Assembly (NCBI GenBank): GCA_937888955.1
Contig: CALAQW010000132.1
Coordinates: 1-43,486 of the forward strand
Source of the DNA: an uncultured Alphaproteobacteria bacterium
Lineage (GTDB): Bacteria; Pseudomonadota; Alphaproteobacteria; UBA11222
Reading direction: 5' to 3'
DNA length: 43,486 nt
The notes beneath the pieces are model-generated. The model was given only the letters and a program-made list of their open reading frames with translations. It did not search any database and was not told where the DNA came from. Both the position numbers and the translations under genes were made by a program. This document shows positions 17,177 through 25,632 of this stretch, in pieces. Position 1 is the stretch's first letter. The number at the start of each line of letters is the position of its first letter.

Positions 17177-19084
17177 TTATCGTTGCGCGCGCCGTGCTGG
17201 CTTGCGCGATGGCTGGCCGGCCCGCTTCTGTTCGGCCTCAAAACGCCGGGCGGCTTCCTCGTCGAAAAGCTCGGCCAGTTTTTCGGTCATCGCTCCGCCA
17301 AGCTGCTCGACATCGACGATGGTGACCGCGCGCTTGTAATAGCGCGTCACGTCGTGTCCGATCCCGATGGCCAGCAACTCGACCGGCGAGCGGGTTTCGA
17401 TCCACTCGATCACCTCGCGCAGATGCCGCTCCAGATAATTGCCCGGATTGACCGACAATGTGGAATCGTCGACCGGTGCACCATCGGAAATCACCATCAG
17501 AATGCGGCGCTGCTCGGGGCGGGCCATCAGCCGGTCATGCGCCCAGGACAAAGCCTCCCCATCGATATTTTCCTTCAACAGCCCTTCGCGCATCATCAGG
17601 CCGAGATTCTTGCGCGCGCGCCGCCAGGGCGAATCGGCAGCCTTGTAGACGATATGGCGCAGATCGTTGAGCCGCCCGGGATTTGCGGGCTTGCCTTCCG
17701 ACAGCCATTTCTCGCGCGCCTGCCCGCCCTTCCAGGCGCGGGTGGTGAAGCCCAAAATCTCCACCTTGACCGAGCAGCGCTCAAGTGTGCGCGCCAGAAT
17801 GTCGGCGCACATCGCCGCGACCATGATCGGCCGGCCACGCATCGAGCCGGAATTATCGAGCAGCAACGTCACCACCGTGTCGCGAAACTCCATATCGAGT
17901 TCCTGCTTGAATGACAGCGGATGGAAGGGATCCATGATTATGCGCGGCAGCCTTGCGGCATCGAGCATGCCTTCCTCAAGGTCGAACTCCCACGACCGCT
18001 CCTGCTGCGCCATCAATTTGCGCTGCAAGCGGTTGGCAAGCCGGCCGACAACGCTTTGAAACTGCTGCAACTGCTGATCGAGATAGAGCCGCAACCGGGT
18101 CAGCTCTTCCGCCTCGCACAGCTCTTCCGCCTCTATCTCCTCGTCATAGTCAGTGGTAAAGGCCGTATAATTGGGCCGGCGGCGCACCGCATCGTCGCCC
18201 GCTTCGGGACGCCAGGGCCTGTCGCCTTCGGAATTTTCATCCGCTTCCAGCCCGTCAATCTCTTCATCCGTCTCGACCATGACGGTCTGGCCTTCGCCTT
18301 CCTCGCCTTCGCCATCGACAAATTCCATTTCCTCGGACGTGCTGCCTTCGGGCTGCCCGGCCTCGCCTGCCTCATCCCCCTGATTTTCAGTTTCGGATTC
18401 AGAGCCTTCCTCGTCGGAATCCTCCTGATCCTGGCTGTCTTCGCCAAGCTCGTCGGCCAGTTCAAGCCCGGCGATGATCTTGCGGGTCAGACGCGCGAAT
18501 TTCTGCTGATCGCCGATACAGCCATCCAATTCGGCCAGATCCTCACCCGCGCGGCTTTCGATGAAAGGGCGCCACAACTCAACGATATTTTCGGCCGAAG
18601 GCGGTGGCGGCTTGCCGGTCAGCTTTTCGCGCACCAGCAAACCGACTGCGTCGGCAAGCGGTGCATCAGCCTTGTCATTGACCGTGCTAAAACCCTTTTC
18701 CGCGAAACGATGTTCGAGCGCGGCTTCCAGATTGCGCGCCATGCCGCGCATCGCCCGTGAGCCGATCGCTTCCACCCGCGCCTGTTCGGCCGCCTCATAC
18801 ACCTCGCGCGCCGTCGGCCCCATTGGCGCATGTCTACGATGCAGATTATCGTCATGATGACGCAACCGCAGGGAACAGGCATCCGCAGCCCCGCGAATAC
18901 GCGCCACCTCATCAGCCGGCAGATCGCGTGGCGGCAGGGGCAAGCGCACCTGATCCCCGCGCACACCGGTCGGCTCGGTGCCGAAACTGACCTGCAGCTC
19001 CGGCTCCTCGGCAATACTGCGCACAGCGGATGTCAGCGCCCTTTTAAAGGGCTCGACCGGACTTTCGGTATCTTGCTTGCTCAT
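17177..19084 (-). CDS. cobT: Cobaltochelatase subunit CobT
   Basis: The 635-residue product has the CobT layout: an N-terminal domain, a long Glu/Asp/Ser/Gly-rich linker (about residues 220-305), then a von Willebrand A domain with the MIDAS motif DNSGSM and a [12 protein letters not shown] segment. With CobS it forms the AAA+ chaperone part of aerobic cobaltochelatase, which helps CobN insert cobalt into hydrogenobyrinic acid a,c-diamide in vitamin B12 synthesis. cobN is not in this window. It lies 33 bp behind cobS on the same strand. Confidence 0.95.
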   Translation of the reverse strand: MSKQDTESPVEPFKRALTSAVRSIAEEPELQVSFGTEPTGVRGDQVRLPLPPRDLPADEVARIRGAADACSLRLRHHDDNLHRRHAPMGPTAREVYEAAEQARVEAIGSRAMRGMARNLEAALEHRFAEKGFSTVNDKADAPLADAVGLLVREKLTGKPPPPSAENIVELWRPFIESRAGEDLAELDGCIGDQQKFARLTRKIIAGLELADELGEDSQDQEDSDEEGSESETENQGDEAGEAGQPEGSTSEEMEFVDGEGEEGEGQTVMVETDEEIDGLEADENSEGDRPWRPEAGDDAVRRRPNYTAFTTDYDEEIEAEELCEAEELTRLRLYLDQQLQQFQSVVGRLANRLQRKLMAQQERSWEFDLEEGMLDAARLPRIIMDPFHPLSFKQELDMEFRDTVVTLLLDNSGSMRGRPIMVAAMCADILARTLERCSVKVEILGFTTRAWKGGQAREKWLSEGKPANPGRLNDLRHIVYKAADSPWRRARKNLGLMMREGLLKENIDGEALSWAHDRLMARPEQRRILMVISDGAPVDDSTLSVNPGNYLERHLREVIEWIETRSPVELLAIGIGHDVTRYYKRAVTIVDVEQLGGAMTEKLAELFDEEAARRFEAEQKRAGQPSRKPARRAQR

Positions 19085-19117
19085 GTCCCTGCGCCCGGCA
19101 ATCGCATCGCCCGGGCC

Positions 19118-20110
19118 CTAGCTCATCGTGATATGCGCCGCCGATTCAGGCAGTTCTTCCCCGAAGCAGCGCTGATAGAATTCCGCGACCGTCGGCCGCT
19201 CCAGCTCATCGCACTTGTTGAGGAAGGTCAAGCGGAACGCAAATCCGACATCGTTGAAAATCGAGGCATTCTCCGCCCAGGTCAGCACCGTTCGCGGGCT
19301 CATCACGGTCGAGATATCGCCATTCATGAAGGCCGCGCGGGTAAGATCGGCAACCGTCACCATATCGGCAAGCGTTTTCTTGCCAACCTCGCTGTCATAG
19401 GAAGGCGATTTCGACAGGACGATATCGACTTCCGCGTCATGCGGCAGATAGTTCAGCGTTGTCACGATATTCCAGCGATCCATCTGCCCCTGATTGATTT
19501 GCTGCGTGCCGTGGTAAAGACCCGAGGTATCGCCAAGCCCGATCGTATTGGTCGTTGAAAACAGGCGGAAGAAAGGATGCGGCCTGATCACCTTGTTCTG
19601 ATCAAGCAGCGTCAGCTTGCCATCCACCTCCAGCACACGCTGGATAACGAACATCACATCGGGCCGACCCGCATCATATTCATCAAATACAAGCGCACAG
19701 GGGTGCTGCAGCGCCCAGGGCAAAATGCCCTCGCGGAATTCGGTCACCTGCTTGCCATCCTGCAGCACGATCGCATCCTTGCCGATCAGATCGATCCTGC
19801 TGATATGGCTGTCCAGATTGACCCGGATGCAAGGCCAGTTCAGGCGCGCCGCCACCTGTTCCACATGGGTCGATTTACCGGTGCCGTGATAGCCCTGGAT
19901 CATCACCCGGCGATTGAAGGCGAACCCCGCCAGAATTGCCAGCGTCGTCTCCCGATCGAACAGATAGGTTTCATCACGATCAGGCACATATTCGTTGCCT
20001 TCCGAGAAGGCAGGCACCTGCATATCGGAATCGATACCAAACAGATCGCGGACCGATGCGGTGACATCGGGCGCGTCGATAAACGTACTGGCGGTGGGTT
20101 CTACCGTCAT
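19118..20110 (-). CDS. cobS: Cobaltochelatase subunit CobS (AAA+ ATPase)
   Basis: This 330-residue MoxR-like AAA+ ATPase has Walker A in GYHGTGKST, Walker B in [11 protein letters not shown], and a sensor-1 type [10 protein letters not shown]. The [15 protein letters not shown] and [18 protein letters not shown] segments are characteristic of CobS. It forms a hexamer that stacks with CobT and drives cobalt insertion by CobN. It is flanked by the J-domain gene upstream and cobT downstream, on the same strand, an order often seen in alphaproteobacteria. Confidence 0.96.
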   Translation of the reverse strand: MTVEPTASTFIDAPDVTASVRDLFGIDSDMQVPAFSEGNEYVPDRDETYLFDRETTLAILAGFAFNRRVMIQGYHGTGKSTHVEQVAARLNWPCIRVNLDSHISRIDLIGKDAIVLQDGKQVTEFREGILPWALQHPCALVFDEYDAGRPDVMFVIQRVLEVDGKLTLLDQNKVIRPHPFFRLFSTTNTIGLGDTSGLYHGTQQINQGQMDRWNIVTTLNYLPHDAEVDIVLSKSPSYDSEVGKKTLADMVTVADLTRAAFMNGDISTVMSPRTVLTWAENASIFNDVGFAFRLTFLNKCDELERPTVAEFYQRCFGEELPESAAHITMS

Positions 20111-20170
20111 TGCAACACTTCCAATCTTGTGCGAAACAACGCCTGTGCGTGCCCGCGGGGTCCCGCAGGT

Positions 20171-20773
20171 TCATTCAATGCCGCTGGCTTTAAGATGATT
20201 ATAGGCTTGGATGACTTGCTCCAACCGGCCTTCCATCGTTCTGTCGCCACCATTTGCATCGGGATGGAACCGCTTTACTAACTCCTTATACCGCACTCTG
20301 ACTTCTTGCAAGGTTGCGGTCTGCTCAAGCCCCAGACTATCGAATGCGGCAAGCACCCGTGGGGGGAACCGGCGGCGCGCCGCGGGGCGCGGCCCCTCCG
20401 CCTGCCCGGTGCCGCCCGGTTCACCGAAAACATCAAAAGCATCGTCAAAAGCATCACGCCAGCGATCATCGCCGGATTGGCCAGTCTGCGCACCCATCGA
20501 CCAGGTCGGGCGGTGGCCGGTGGCATTGCCCTTGATATAGTGCCTCACCTCTGATTCGCTCATCCCGGCGAAGAAATTCCAGTTACGATTATAGGCGCGT
20601 GCATGTTCCGTGCAGAACCAGCGATACTCTCGCAGCTGGCTGGGCGCCTTCGGTGCACGATGTTCCCCGGCAAGCGCGCATCCATCCCATTCGCACACAG
20701 GGGTATCGCGCCGCACTCTCGCCTGTCGGCGCGGTTTTATTCTTATCCGGTCAATGTCGCGTATAAACTTCAT
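20171..20773 (-). CDS. J-domain (DnaJ-like) protein upstream of cobS
   Basis: A 200-residue protein with the J domain at its C-terminus rather than at the start: the HPD tripeptide is in LVKRFHPDANGGD, and the last helix is LEQVIQAYNHLK. The N-terminal part has two CxxxxC-like elements (CEWDGCALAG and FCTEHARAYN) followed by NWNFFAGMSESEVRHYIKGNATGHRPTW-type sequence typical of this alphaproteobacterial family. J domains stimulate DnaK ATPase. Its constant company with cobS-cobT suggests, as inference, chaperone support for the chelatase. No ribosome site is visible and the promoter-like -10 box is only 10 bp from the ATG, so translation may be leaderless. Confidence 0.88.
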   Translation of the reverse strand: MKFIRDIDRIRIKPRRQARVRRDTPVCEWDGCALAGEHRAPKAPSQLREYRWFCTEHARAYNRNWNFFAGMSESEVRHYIKGNATGHRPTWSMGAQTGQSGDDRWRDAFDDAFDVFGEPGGTGQAEGPRPAARRRFPPRVLAAFDSLGLEQTATLQEVRVRYKELVKRFHPDANGGDRTMEGRLEQVIQAYNHLKASGIE

Positions 20774-20782
20774 TGCAAATCA

Positions 20783-20811
20783 ATTATGTTGCCGGGCCAG
20801 GGTGATTTCAA
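20783..20811 (-). promoter_or_regulatory. Strong promoter-like pair for the J-protein/cobS/cobT genes
   Basis: On the minus strand TTGAAA (complement of 20806-20811) and CATAAT (complement of 20783-20788) are exactly 17 bp apart, close to sigma-70 consensus. Transcription would begin about 3 nt ahead of the ATG at 20773. A CACTG/CAGTG dyad at 20823-20838 lies just upstream. Confidence 0.6.
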
Positions 20812-20920
20812 GCTATCCATTACACTGATCGGGCAGTGACCCAGATTGCGCCCGATCCTGTTCCGGCAGGTTTATCGCCCTTATTCTTCGTGCCATGCGT
20901 GTCAGAAAGGAAACCGACCG

Positions 20921-21199
20921 ATGTCCGTTGCAGATGATATTCGCCAGATCATCGAGGATCAGTTTGCACCAAAATCCCTCGACATCGTCAACGATTCCGA
21001 AAAGCATGCCGGACATGCGGGCGCCAATGAAACAGGCGAGACGCATTTTCACCTGACAATCGTGTCTGAGCGTTTTACAGGCTTGCCGCCCGTGGCGCGG
21101 CATCGGCTCGTCATGACCGCCTTGAAACCCCTGCTCGACGGCCCGGTACACGCCCTGGCCCTGACGACGAAGACGCCCGCTGAAACCCAAAGGAGTTGA
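20921..21199 (+). CDS. BolA-family protein
   Basis: The 92-residue product is a longer BolA: ADDIRQIIEDQFAPKSLDIVNDSEKHAGHAG at the N-terminus with the SxxHxGH segment, then ETHFHLTIVSERFTGLPPVARHRLV and LDGPVHALAL. The AGGAAACC ribosome region and ATG at 20921 agree with the conserved start; the frame is open further upstream. It is divergent from the J-domain gene and is the second BolA gene in the window, the first being paired with grxD. It probably also partners a glutaredoxin in iron-sulfur or redox signalling. Confidence 0.92.
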   Translation: MSVADDIRQIIEDQFAPKSLDIVNDSEKHAGHAGANETGETHFHLTIVSERFTGLPPVARHRLVMTALKPLLDGPVHALALTTKTPAETQRS

Positions 21200-21207
21200 A
21201 CAGGCTA

Positions 21208-21256
21208 AATATCTATAGTTGTAGATATTGAATCTACATACATATACGGGTATCCT
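21208..21256 (+). promoter_or_regulatory. Promoter with overlapping AT-rich dyad ahead of the RHH gene
   Basis: TTGAAT (21228-21233) and TATCCT (21251-21256) are 17 bp apart. A perfect dyad AATATCTA (21208-21215) and TAGATATT (21222-21229) with a 6-nt spacer touches the -35 box. Because the downstream gene encodes a ribbon-helix-helix protein, this is a candidate autoregulatory operator. Confidence 0.5.
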
Positions 21257-21301
21257 GCCACGGCATAGTGGGATCAATTGACATAATTTCTTGGGGGAAA
21301 G

Positions 21302-21553
21302 ATGTCGTCGCTTGTTCTACGGAATGTCACGATCGCGGGCCATCGCACCAGTGTCCGCCTGGAACCCAGCCTTTGGCAGGCGCTGGAAGAAATCTGCAAC
21401 CGCGAAGAAACCGATCTGAACGATCTTTGTTCTGAAATTGCCGGCCGCCCCCGACGCGGCGGCTTTACCTCCGCCTTGCGGGAATTCATTGTCAGTTATT
21501 ATCGCGGCATGGCCGGTGGGGTCACCCGCAATTCGGCAATGGCATTGCGCTGA
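21302..21553 (+). CDS. Ribbon-helix-helix domain protein
   Basis: An 83-residue protein whose N-terminus VLRNVTIAGHRTSVRLEPSLW forms the DNA-contacting ribbon, followed by two helices (WQALEEICNREE and DLNDLCSEIAG) and an RRGGFTSALREFIVSYYRG tail. This is the alphaproteobacterial RHH_4 (PF13467) family, thought to bind DNA as dimers; targets are not established. A GGGGG run sits 6 bp before the ATG. Its 3' end overlaps the corC-like gene on the other strand by 55 bp. An AT-rich dyad overlaps its promoter. Confidence 0.85.
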   Translation: MSSLVLRNVTIAGHRTSVRLEPSLWQALEEICNREETDLNDLCSEIAGRPRRGGFTSALREFIVSYYRGMAGGVTRNSAMALR

Positions 21554-22788
21554 CGGCGCAGCACTTCAAATTTGAAGCCATAGAAGATAAATGTCTGCTT
21601 TTCCTCGGGGATCGCCTGCGCCTCATGGATAACAAGCCCGGCTATCGTGGTGGCTTCCTCATCGGGCAACCGCCAGTCAAATTCCCGGTTGAGATCGCGA
21701 ATCGCCACTTTGCCGTCCACAATCAGGGTTCCGTCCGCCTGCGGCCTCACACCGCGCACCGCGACATCATGCTCATCGGCGATTTCACCAACGATTTCTT
21801 CAAGGATATCCTCAAGGGTGAGAAGCCCCATCAACGCCCCATATTCATCCACCACCAGGGCAAAATGATTATGCTTTGACAGAAACGCCATAAGCTGCGC
21901 GCGTAGTGTCGTCGCTTCAGGAACAAACCACGGATCGACCATGACCGATTGCAATTCAAGCATTGGCTCTGCGCCATCAGTCACGACCCCATGCTGTGCG
22001 GTCAGGGCGCGCAGCAAATCCTTGGCATGCAGCACGCCCACAATATTTTCCGAATTTTCCGCATAGACAGGCACGCGCGTATAGGGACTTGAAAGCACCT
22101 GATCGATAATCTGGGCAGGCGGAAGTCCTGCATCGACCATATGGATATTCCGCCTGTGTACCATCACATCGGCCACACTGACCTGATCAAGATCGAGGAT
22201 GCCGCCGATCATATCGCGTTCGCGCTTGCGCACAGCGCCTTCCCGGTGATGCAGATCGACCGCCCCGCGCAGTTCCTCATGAGCGGAAAAATCAAGTTCC
22301 TGTGCATCAGGGTCATAACCCAGCAGCCGTAAGCTCGCCTGTACAATCACCCTGACCATCCGCTCGACCGGGGAAAACACCCATACGACCCCGCGCATCA
22401 CCGGCGCAACCGCAAGCGCAACCCGTTCGGGCTGTGCGATCGCATAGGTCTTGGGCAATACTTCCGCGAAGATAACGACAAGCGCGGTCATCATCAGCGT
22501 GGCATAGACGACCCCGACATCGCCGAACAGGCGCAGCATCAGACTGGTCGCAAGCGCCGAACCAAGAATATTCACAAGGTTATTGCCCAGCAGGATCACC
22601 CCGATCAGCCGCTCGCGATTGGCGATCAGCTTTTCGGTCACCTTGGCCCTGCTATTGCCTTGCGTCACCATGCGGTGAATACGCGGCCGCTGCGCCGCGG
22701 TCAGCGCGGTTTCGGATCCCGAAAACAAAGCCGACACAAACAGCAGCAAGCAAATCGCAAATAACAGCAGCCAGACTTCCAATGCCAT
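21499..22788 (-). CDS. CNNM/CorC-type transporter with CBS and CorC_HlyC domains
   Basis: A 429-residue hemolysin-C/CorC family membrane protein. The N-terminal DUF21/CNNM part begins MALEVWLLLFAICLLLFVSALFSGSETALTAAQ and has three or four membrane helices with the SGSETAL signature. Two CBS domains follow (MVHRRNIHMVDAGLPP to VVGVLHAKDLL, and FALVVDEYGALMGLLTLEDILEEIVGEI), then a C-terminal CorC_HlyC FAD-like domain. Related proteins take part in Mg2+/Co2+ efflux or homeostasis. The frame is open 54 codons further upstream but conservation fixes the ATG at 22788. Confidence 0.93.
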   Translation of the reverse strand: MALEVWLLLFAICLLLFVSALFSGSETALTAAQRPRIHRMVTQGNSRAKVTEKLIANRERLIGVILLGNNLVNILGSALATSLMLRLFGDVGVVYATLMMTALVVIFAEVLPKTYAIAQPERVALAVAPVMRGVVWVFSPVERMVRVIVQASLRLLGYDPDAQELDFSAHEELRGAVDLHHREGAVRKRERDMIGGILDLDQVSVADVMVHRRNIHMVDAGLPPAQIIDQVLSSPYTRVPVYAENSENIVGVLHAKDLLRALTAQHGVVTDGAEPMLELQSVMVDPWFVPEATTLRAQLMAFLSKHNHFALVVDEYGALMGLLTLEDILEEIVGEIADEHDVAVRGVRPQADGTLIVDGKVAIRDLNREFDWRLPDEEATTIAGLVIHEAQAIPEEKQTFIFYGFKFEVLRRQRNAIAELRVTPPAMPR

Positions 22789-22990
22789 GCATGTCCTATC
22801 AACCAGCCATGTACCACGCGGTAAAACCGTGCCTGAAGAGCACAAGGTTATTCCGCCACCCTTCCTATAGGCAGAAAAGCGCGGATTGGGAAGCAGATGC
22901 TTGGACAAAGAAAACAGGCGCTCCGCCACGGCAAGGCGCAACGTCGGCAATCAACAGCCCTATCGCAAAGCGCAAAAAGGCTCCCTGATC

Positions 22991-23022
22991 GCGCAGCAGG
23001 CCGGTCAGGCGGCCTGCTGCGC
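22991..23022 (-). terminator. 12-bp hairpin spanning the phyH stop codon
   Basis: GCGCAGCAGGCC (22991-23002) and GGCCTGCTGCGC (23011-23022) are perfect inverted copies around an 8-nt loop that contains the TGA of the phyH gene. On the minus strand a run of five T follows 13 nt later. It may end the luxI-phyH transcript or protect its 3' end. Confidence 0.5.
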
Positions 23023-23970
23023 CGGTGCGCGCTGCCAGACTATGGGGAAATCAGGCCCACCCAGGGGGTCGCCATCCCGTGGCTCATACTGAAGATGCAG
23101 TTGTTTTGGCGCATAAGGCCGCGCGCGATACCGGATATCATCACCGCAATAGCGCAGCGAGGCCGCACGCCGCACCTGATAGCGGCTGGCATTGCCACTT
23201 GTGCCATGGATCGTCTTGTAATGGTGAACAAGCACATCCCCCGGCTCGACATCGAAATGAACCACATCATAGGCATCGAGATTATTTTCGATGTCGGGCA
23301 GCTCGGCCCCTTCCGCACCAGGTAGCGAGGCGTGGGAGACGAAAGTGTTGGGCTGGTAATCCTGCGCCTTGCCGTCGATCCCCCGGACATAGAGCATGGT
23401 GCCGGTCTCATAGCTTGCCGGATCGACCGGCACCCAAACGACACAGCATTGATCCCCTTCGATATTGAAATATGTGGAATCCTGATGAAATGCGGTTCGC
23501 TCGCGGGTGCCCGGTTCCTTGACAAAAATCTGATCGCCAAAAAAATTGACCGCTTCGGAATCAAGGAAGGCTGCGGCGATTTCAGGCAGTACCCCCGACA
23601 GGCACAATTTGCGGAACTCCCGGATACGCGCCGCGACGCCGGTATCAAGCAGGAAGCTTCCCTTCCCCTCTACCGGGTCGAGCAGCAGCGGTTTTTCAGT
23701 AGCCTTGATATGCGCCACCATACCGGCAAGATCGTGCTGACCGTCGCTGTTACTTTGCAGCGCGTCAAAATCACAGGCTTCGGCCGCGCGGGTCACCTCA
23801 CTGACATTATAACCAGCCGGGCTGTCGGCAAGCGAGGCGATCGCCTGATCCATCGAGCGGCGAAACCGGTTGACCGTCTGCAAATCCAAAACGCCACGCA
23901 GGAGCACAAACCCGGCTCTGTTATAGGTATGGACTTCATCACGGGTGATCGGGCGGGCAAGCTTTGTCAT
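23005..23970 (-). CDS. PhyH-family Fe(II)/2-oxoglutarate dioxygenase next to luxI
   Basis: The 321-residue protein is a phytanoyl-CoA dioxygenase (PhyH, PF05721) relative. It has the iron-binding triad: His162 and Asp164 in TAFHQDSTYF and His255 in YKTIHGTSGN, plus Arg267/Arg268 for 2-oxoglutarate in VRRAASLRY. Members hydroxylate small molecules or lipids using O2, Fe(II) and 2-oxoglutarate. A GGGAG site lies before the ATG at 23970; the frame is open 54 codons further but without homology. It follows luxI by 37 bp on the same strand, so it is very likely co-transcribed and may be a quorum-controlled or signal-modifying enzyme. The substrate is unknown. Confidence 0.88.
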   Translation of the reverse strand: MTKLARPITRDEVHTYNRAGFVLLRGVLDLQTVNRFRRSMDQAIASLADSPAGYNVSEVTRAAEACDFDALQSNSDGQHDLAGMVAHIKATEKPLLLDPVEGKGSFLLDTGVAARIREFRKLCLSGVLPEIAAAFLDSEAVNFFGDQIFVKEPGTRERTAFHQDSTYFNIEGDQCCVVWVPVDPASYETGTMLYVRGIDGKAQDYQPNTFVSHASLPGAEGAELPDIENNLDAYDVVHFDVEPGDVLVHHYKTIHGTSGNASRYQVRRAASLRYCGDDIRYRARPYAPKQLHLQYEPRDGDPLGGPDFPIVWQRAPAQQAA

Positions 23971-24007
23971 TTTTGACTCCCTTTCAACTACTGGAAGTTG
24001 TCGTCTG

Positions 24008-24631
24008 CTATTCCGCAGCCACTCTGCTCGGTATCTGGCCGTAACGGCGGAAGTCCTCAAGCACGGCCAGCTGCACGGGAATCGACACGGCGATCGCGAC
24101 CCCACCGCCCGGCGCATCATAGCCGCCGCCATAAGCAGTCGGCAGGCCGAGCGGCTCGATCAGCGGGCAAATGGTCAGAAATTCTGTCAGGATTTCAATA
24201 TCGGTGACCGCGCGGATCGCGGTCATTCCTTCCGCCAGCGCCCATTCCAGCATGGTAACCAGAATGGCTGTCTTATGCGCCCGTTCATCAATCCCTTGAT
24301 AGCGACGCGGCACCACAATATAGCGGGTCAATTCACAGACCGAAGGACTGGAAAGGTTGGCCGAACTTTCGACCAGGTGAGGGAAACAATCTTCCGTCAG
24401 GCCCCCCGCGCAAGGCGGCGTGATCCTGAGTGTGGCTTCAATGTTTCCCTCACCGTCGAGGGCGATGAAATAAACCGTGTCGTCGGTATCATATTCATCG
24501 ATCTCAAGGCCATTGCGGTGAGGCAGAGCCCAACCACGATTGCAAACAAAGGTTTCATATCGCAGCCTGAACATCTTGTTGAAGAGTTCAGGATATTTCA
24601 CCCGTTCGCTGCCGCGCACGACAATAGCCAT
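24008..24631 (-). CDS. LuxI-type acyl-homoserine-lactone synthase
   Basis: A 207-residue autoinducer synthase that makes N-acyl-homoserine lactone from S-adenosylmethionine and an acyl donor. With the start at 24631 the canonical LuxI residues fall at their usual numbers: Arg24 and Phe28 (LRYETF), Trp34 (NRGWALP), Glu43, Asp45 and Asp48 (GLEIDEYD), Arg69 (TLRITPP), and Glu100/Arg103 (CELTRY). This numbering agreement decides against two earlier in-frame ATGs at 24649 and 24691. A purine-rich GGGAG/GGGG region precedes the ATG. luxR lies 180 bp upstream and phyH 37 bp downstream, all on the same strand. The acyl chain cannot be predicted. Confidence 0.93.
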   Translation of the reverse strand: MAIVVRGSERVKYPELFNKMFRLRYETFVCNRGWALPHRNGLEIDEYDTDDTVYFIALDGEGNIEATLRITPPCAGGLTEDCFPHLVESSANLSSPSVCELTRYIVVPRRYQGIDERAHKTAILVTMLEWALAEGMTAIRAVTDIEILTEFLTICPLIEPLGLPTAYGGGYDAPGGGVAIAVSIPVQLAVLEDFRRYGQIPSRVAAE

Positions 24632-24696
24632 TCCCCAAGTCTCCCACATGATTGCGGTCGATGGGTATGATGGCGCAAATTCCGGTTTCAACGTTA

Positions 24697-24712
24697 TCCT
24701 AGGAATCTAGGA
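24697..24712. promoter_or_regulatory. Dyad upstream of luxI, candidate lux-box-like site
   Basis: TCCTAG (24697-24702) and CTAGGA (24707-24712) flank a 4-bp spacer, 66-81 bp ahead of the luxI start. Position fits activation by the neighbouring LuxR protein, but the sequence does not match the Vibrio or TraR box consensus. Confidence 0.35.
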
Positions 24713-24766
24713 CAAAGCGCATATCCAAAATTTTTTCTAAGTATATCAGTATGTTAGATTGAAATT

Positions 24767-24789
24767 GCCGGAAACTTTTCTTTTCCGGC
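24767..24789 (-). terminator. Hairpin between luxR and luxI
   Basis: GCCGGAAA (24767-24774) pairs exactly with TTTCCGGC (24782-24789), loop 7 nt, 23 bp after the luxR stop on the minus strand. The following bases AATTTC are a weak U-tract, so it may be a partial terminator separating luxR and luxI. Confidence 0.45.
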
Positions 24790-24811
24790 GACAAAATCGC
24801 AGGACCCGTTC

Positions 24812-25552
24812 CTAGATCACGATCTCACCGAGCCGAATGGCCTCGGCAACAGCGAAGGGTCTGCGAAAGGCCTGCAATTTCTGCATCGCGCGATTGACAT
24901 GCGTTGCGACCGTCGTCGCGGACAGGGTCAATATCTCCGCGATCTCATCATCGGTCTTGCCGGCTGCGACCCATTGCAGGACTTCTCTTTCTCTTGGCGA
25001 TAACATCTTTCCCGTCCGATTTTCCCGCCGCGGCTCCACAACCGCCCGCTGCAATGCGTTATTGGCGTAAATACTGATCAGTTCGATGGCAGCCAATGCG
25101 GAAGGGGAAATATCGGGCTCGCGCCCGCACGGGGCAACAACTGCGATTGGCCCGCGCGTGGACACAATCGGCACGACCGCGCCTTCCACCGCATCGAACT
25201 CGCGACCGCTTTCAAGAACCGATTGCTCATCACGGCTGAGTTTGCGGCGGCTTTTGACATCGGACCAGGAATAAGGTTTGAGCGTATGCCGCAATTCCAG
25301 CAGAACCGGATCGCGCATCGCACAATTCTCTTCCTCATATTGCTCGACATAGCTTTGCGGCCGGCTGTTCATCAGCATATGAAAGCCGTTGCTGCCGGGC
25401 CGATGCTGCAGATCGAAAACAGACACATTGGAAAAGCCGAAACTTGCAAATTCCAGCTGCGTCATGGCAGCGATTTCATCGGGAGATGACAGGCCGCGCA
25501 CCCGTTCGACAAATTCTATCGCGCGCCGACCATAGCTTTCCGTTTCTGTCAT
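24812..25552 (-). CDS. LuxR-type quorum-sensing transcription regulator
   Basis: The 246-residue protein has an autoinducer-binding domain (about 10-165) and a C-terminal LuxR helix-turn-helix (about 183-246) with LSPREREVLQWVAAGKTDDEIAEIL and TVATHVNRAMQKL. Against TraR, Tyr72, Asp81, Pro82, Trp96 and Gly124 match Tyr61, Asp70, Pro71, Trp85 and Gly113, but the lactone-contacting Trp57 is replaced by Tyr68. It lies 180 bp ahead of luxI on the same strand and is its probable cognate receptor. The ATG at 25552 has no obvious ribosome site; a TTG at 25597 would add 15 residues. An 18-bp dyad lies about 100 bp upstream. Confidence 0.92.
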   Translation of the reverse strand: MTETESYGRRAIEFVERVRGLSSPDEIAAMTQLEFASFGFSNVSVFDLQHRPGSNGFHMLMNSRPQSYVEQYEEENCAMRDPVLLELRHTLKPYSWSDVKSRRKLSRDEQSVLESGREFDAVEGAVVPIVSTRGPIAVVAPCGREPDISPSALAAIELISIYANNALQRAVVEPRRENRTGKMLSPREREVLQWVAAGKTDDEIAEILTLSATTVATHVNRAMQKLQAFRRPFAVAEAIRLGEIVI

Positions 25553-25632
25553 CTGAACACCGCATGCTGACGTGCCTTGCGCATGCACCACCCCCAAAAG
25601 TTACGCAACCGATGGCACAAGGGAACCAATCC

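Noticed and set aside
23971-24132. N-terminal extension of the phyH gene into luxI
   Set aside because: The extension is the shadow of luxI, and a good ribosome site precedes the ATG at 23970.
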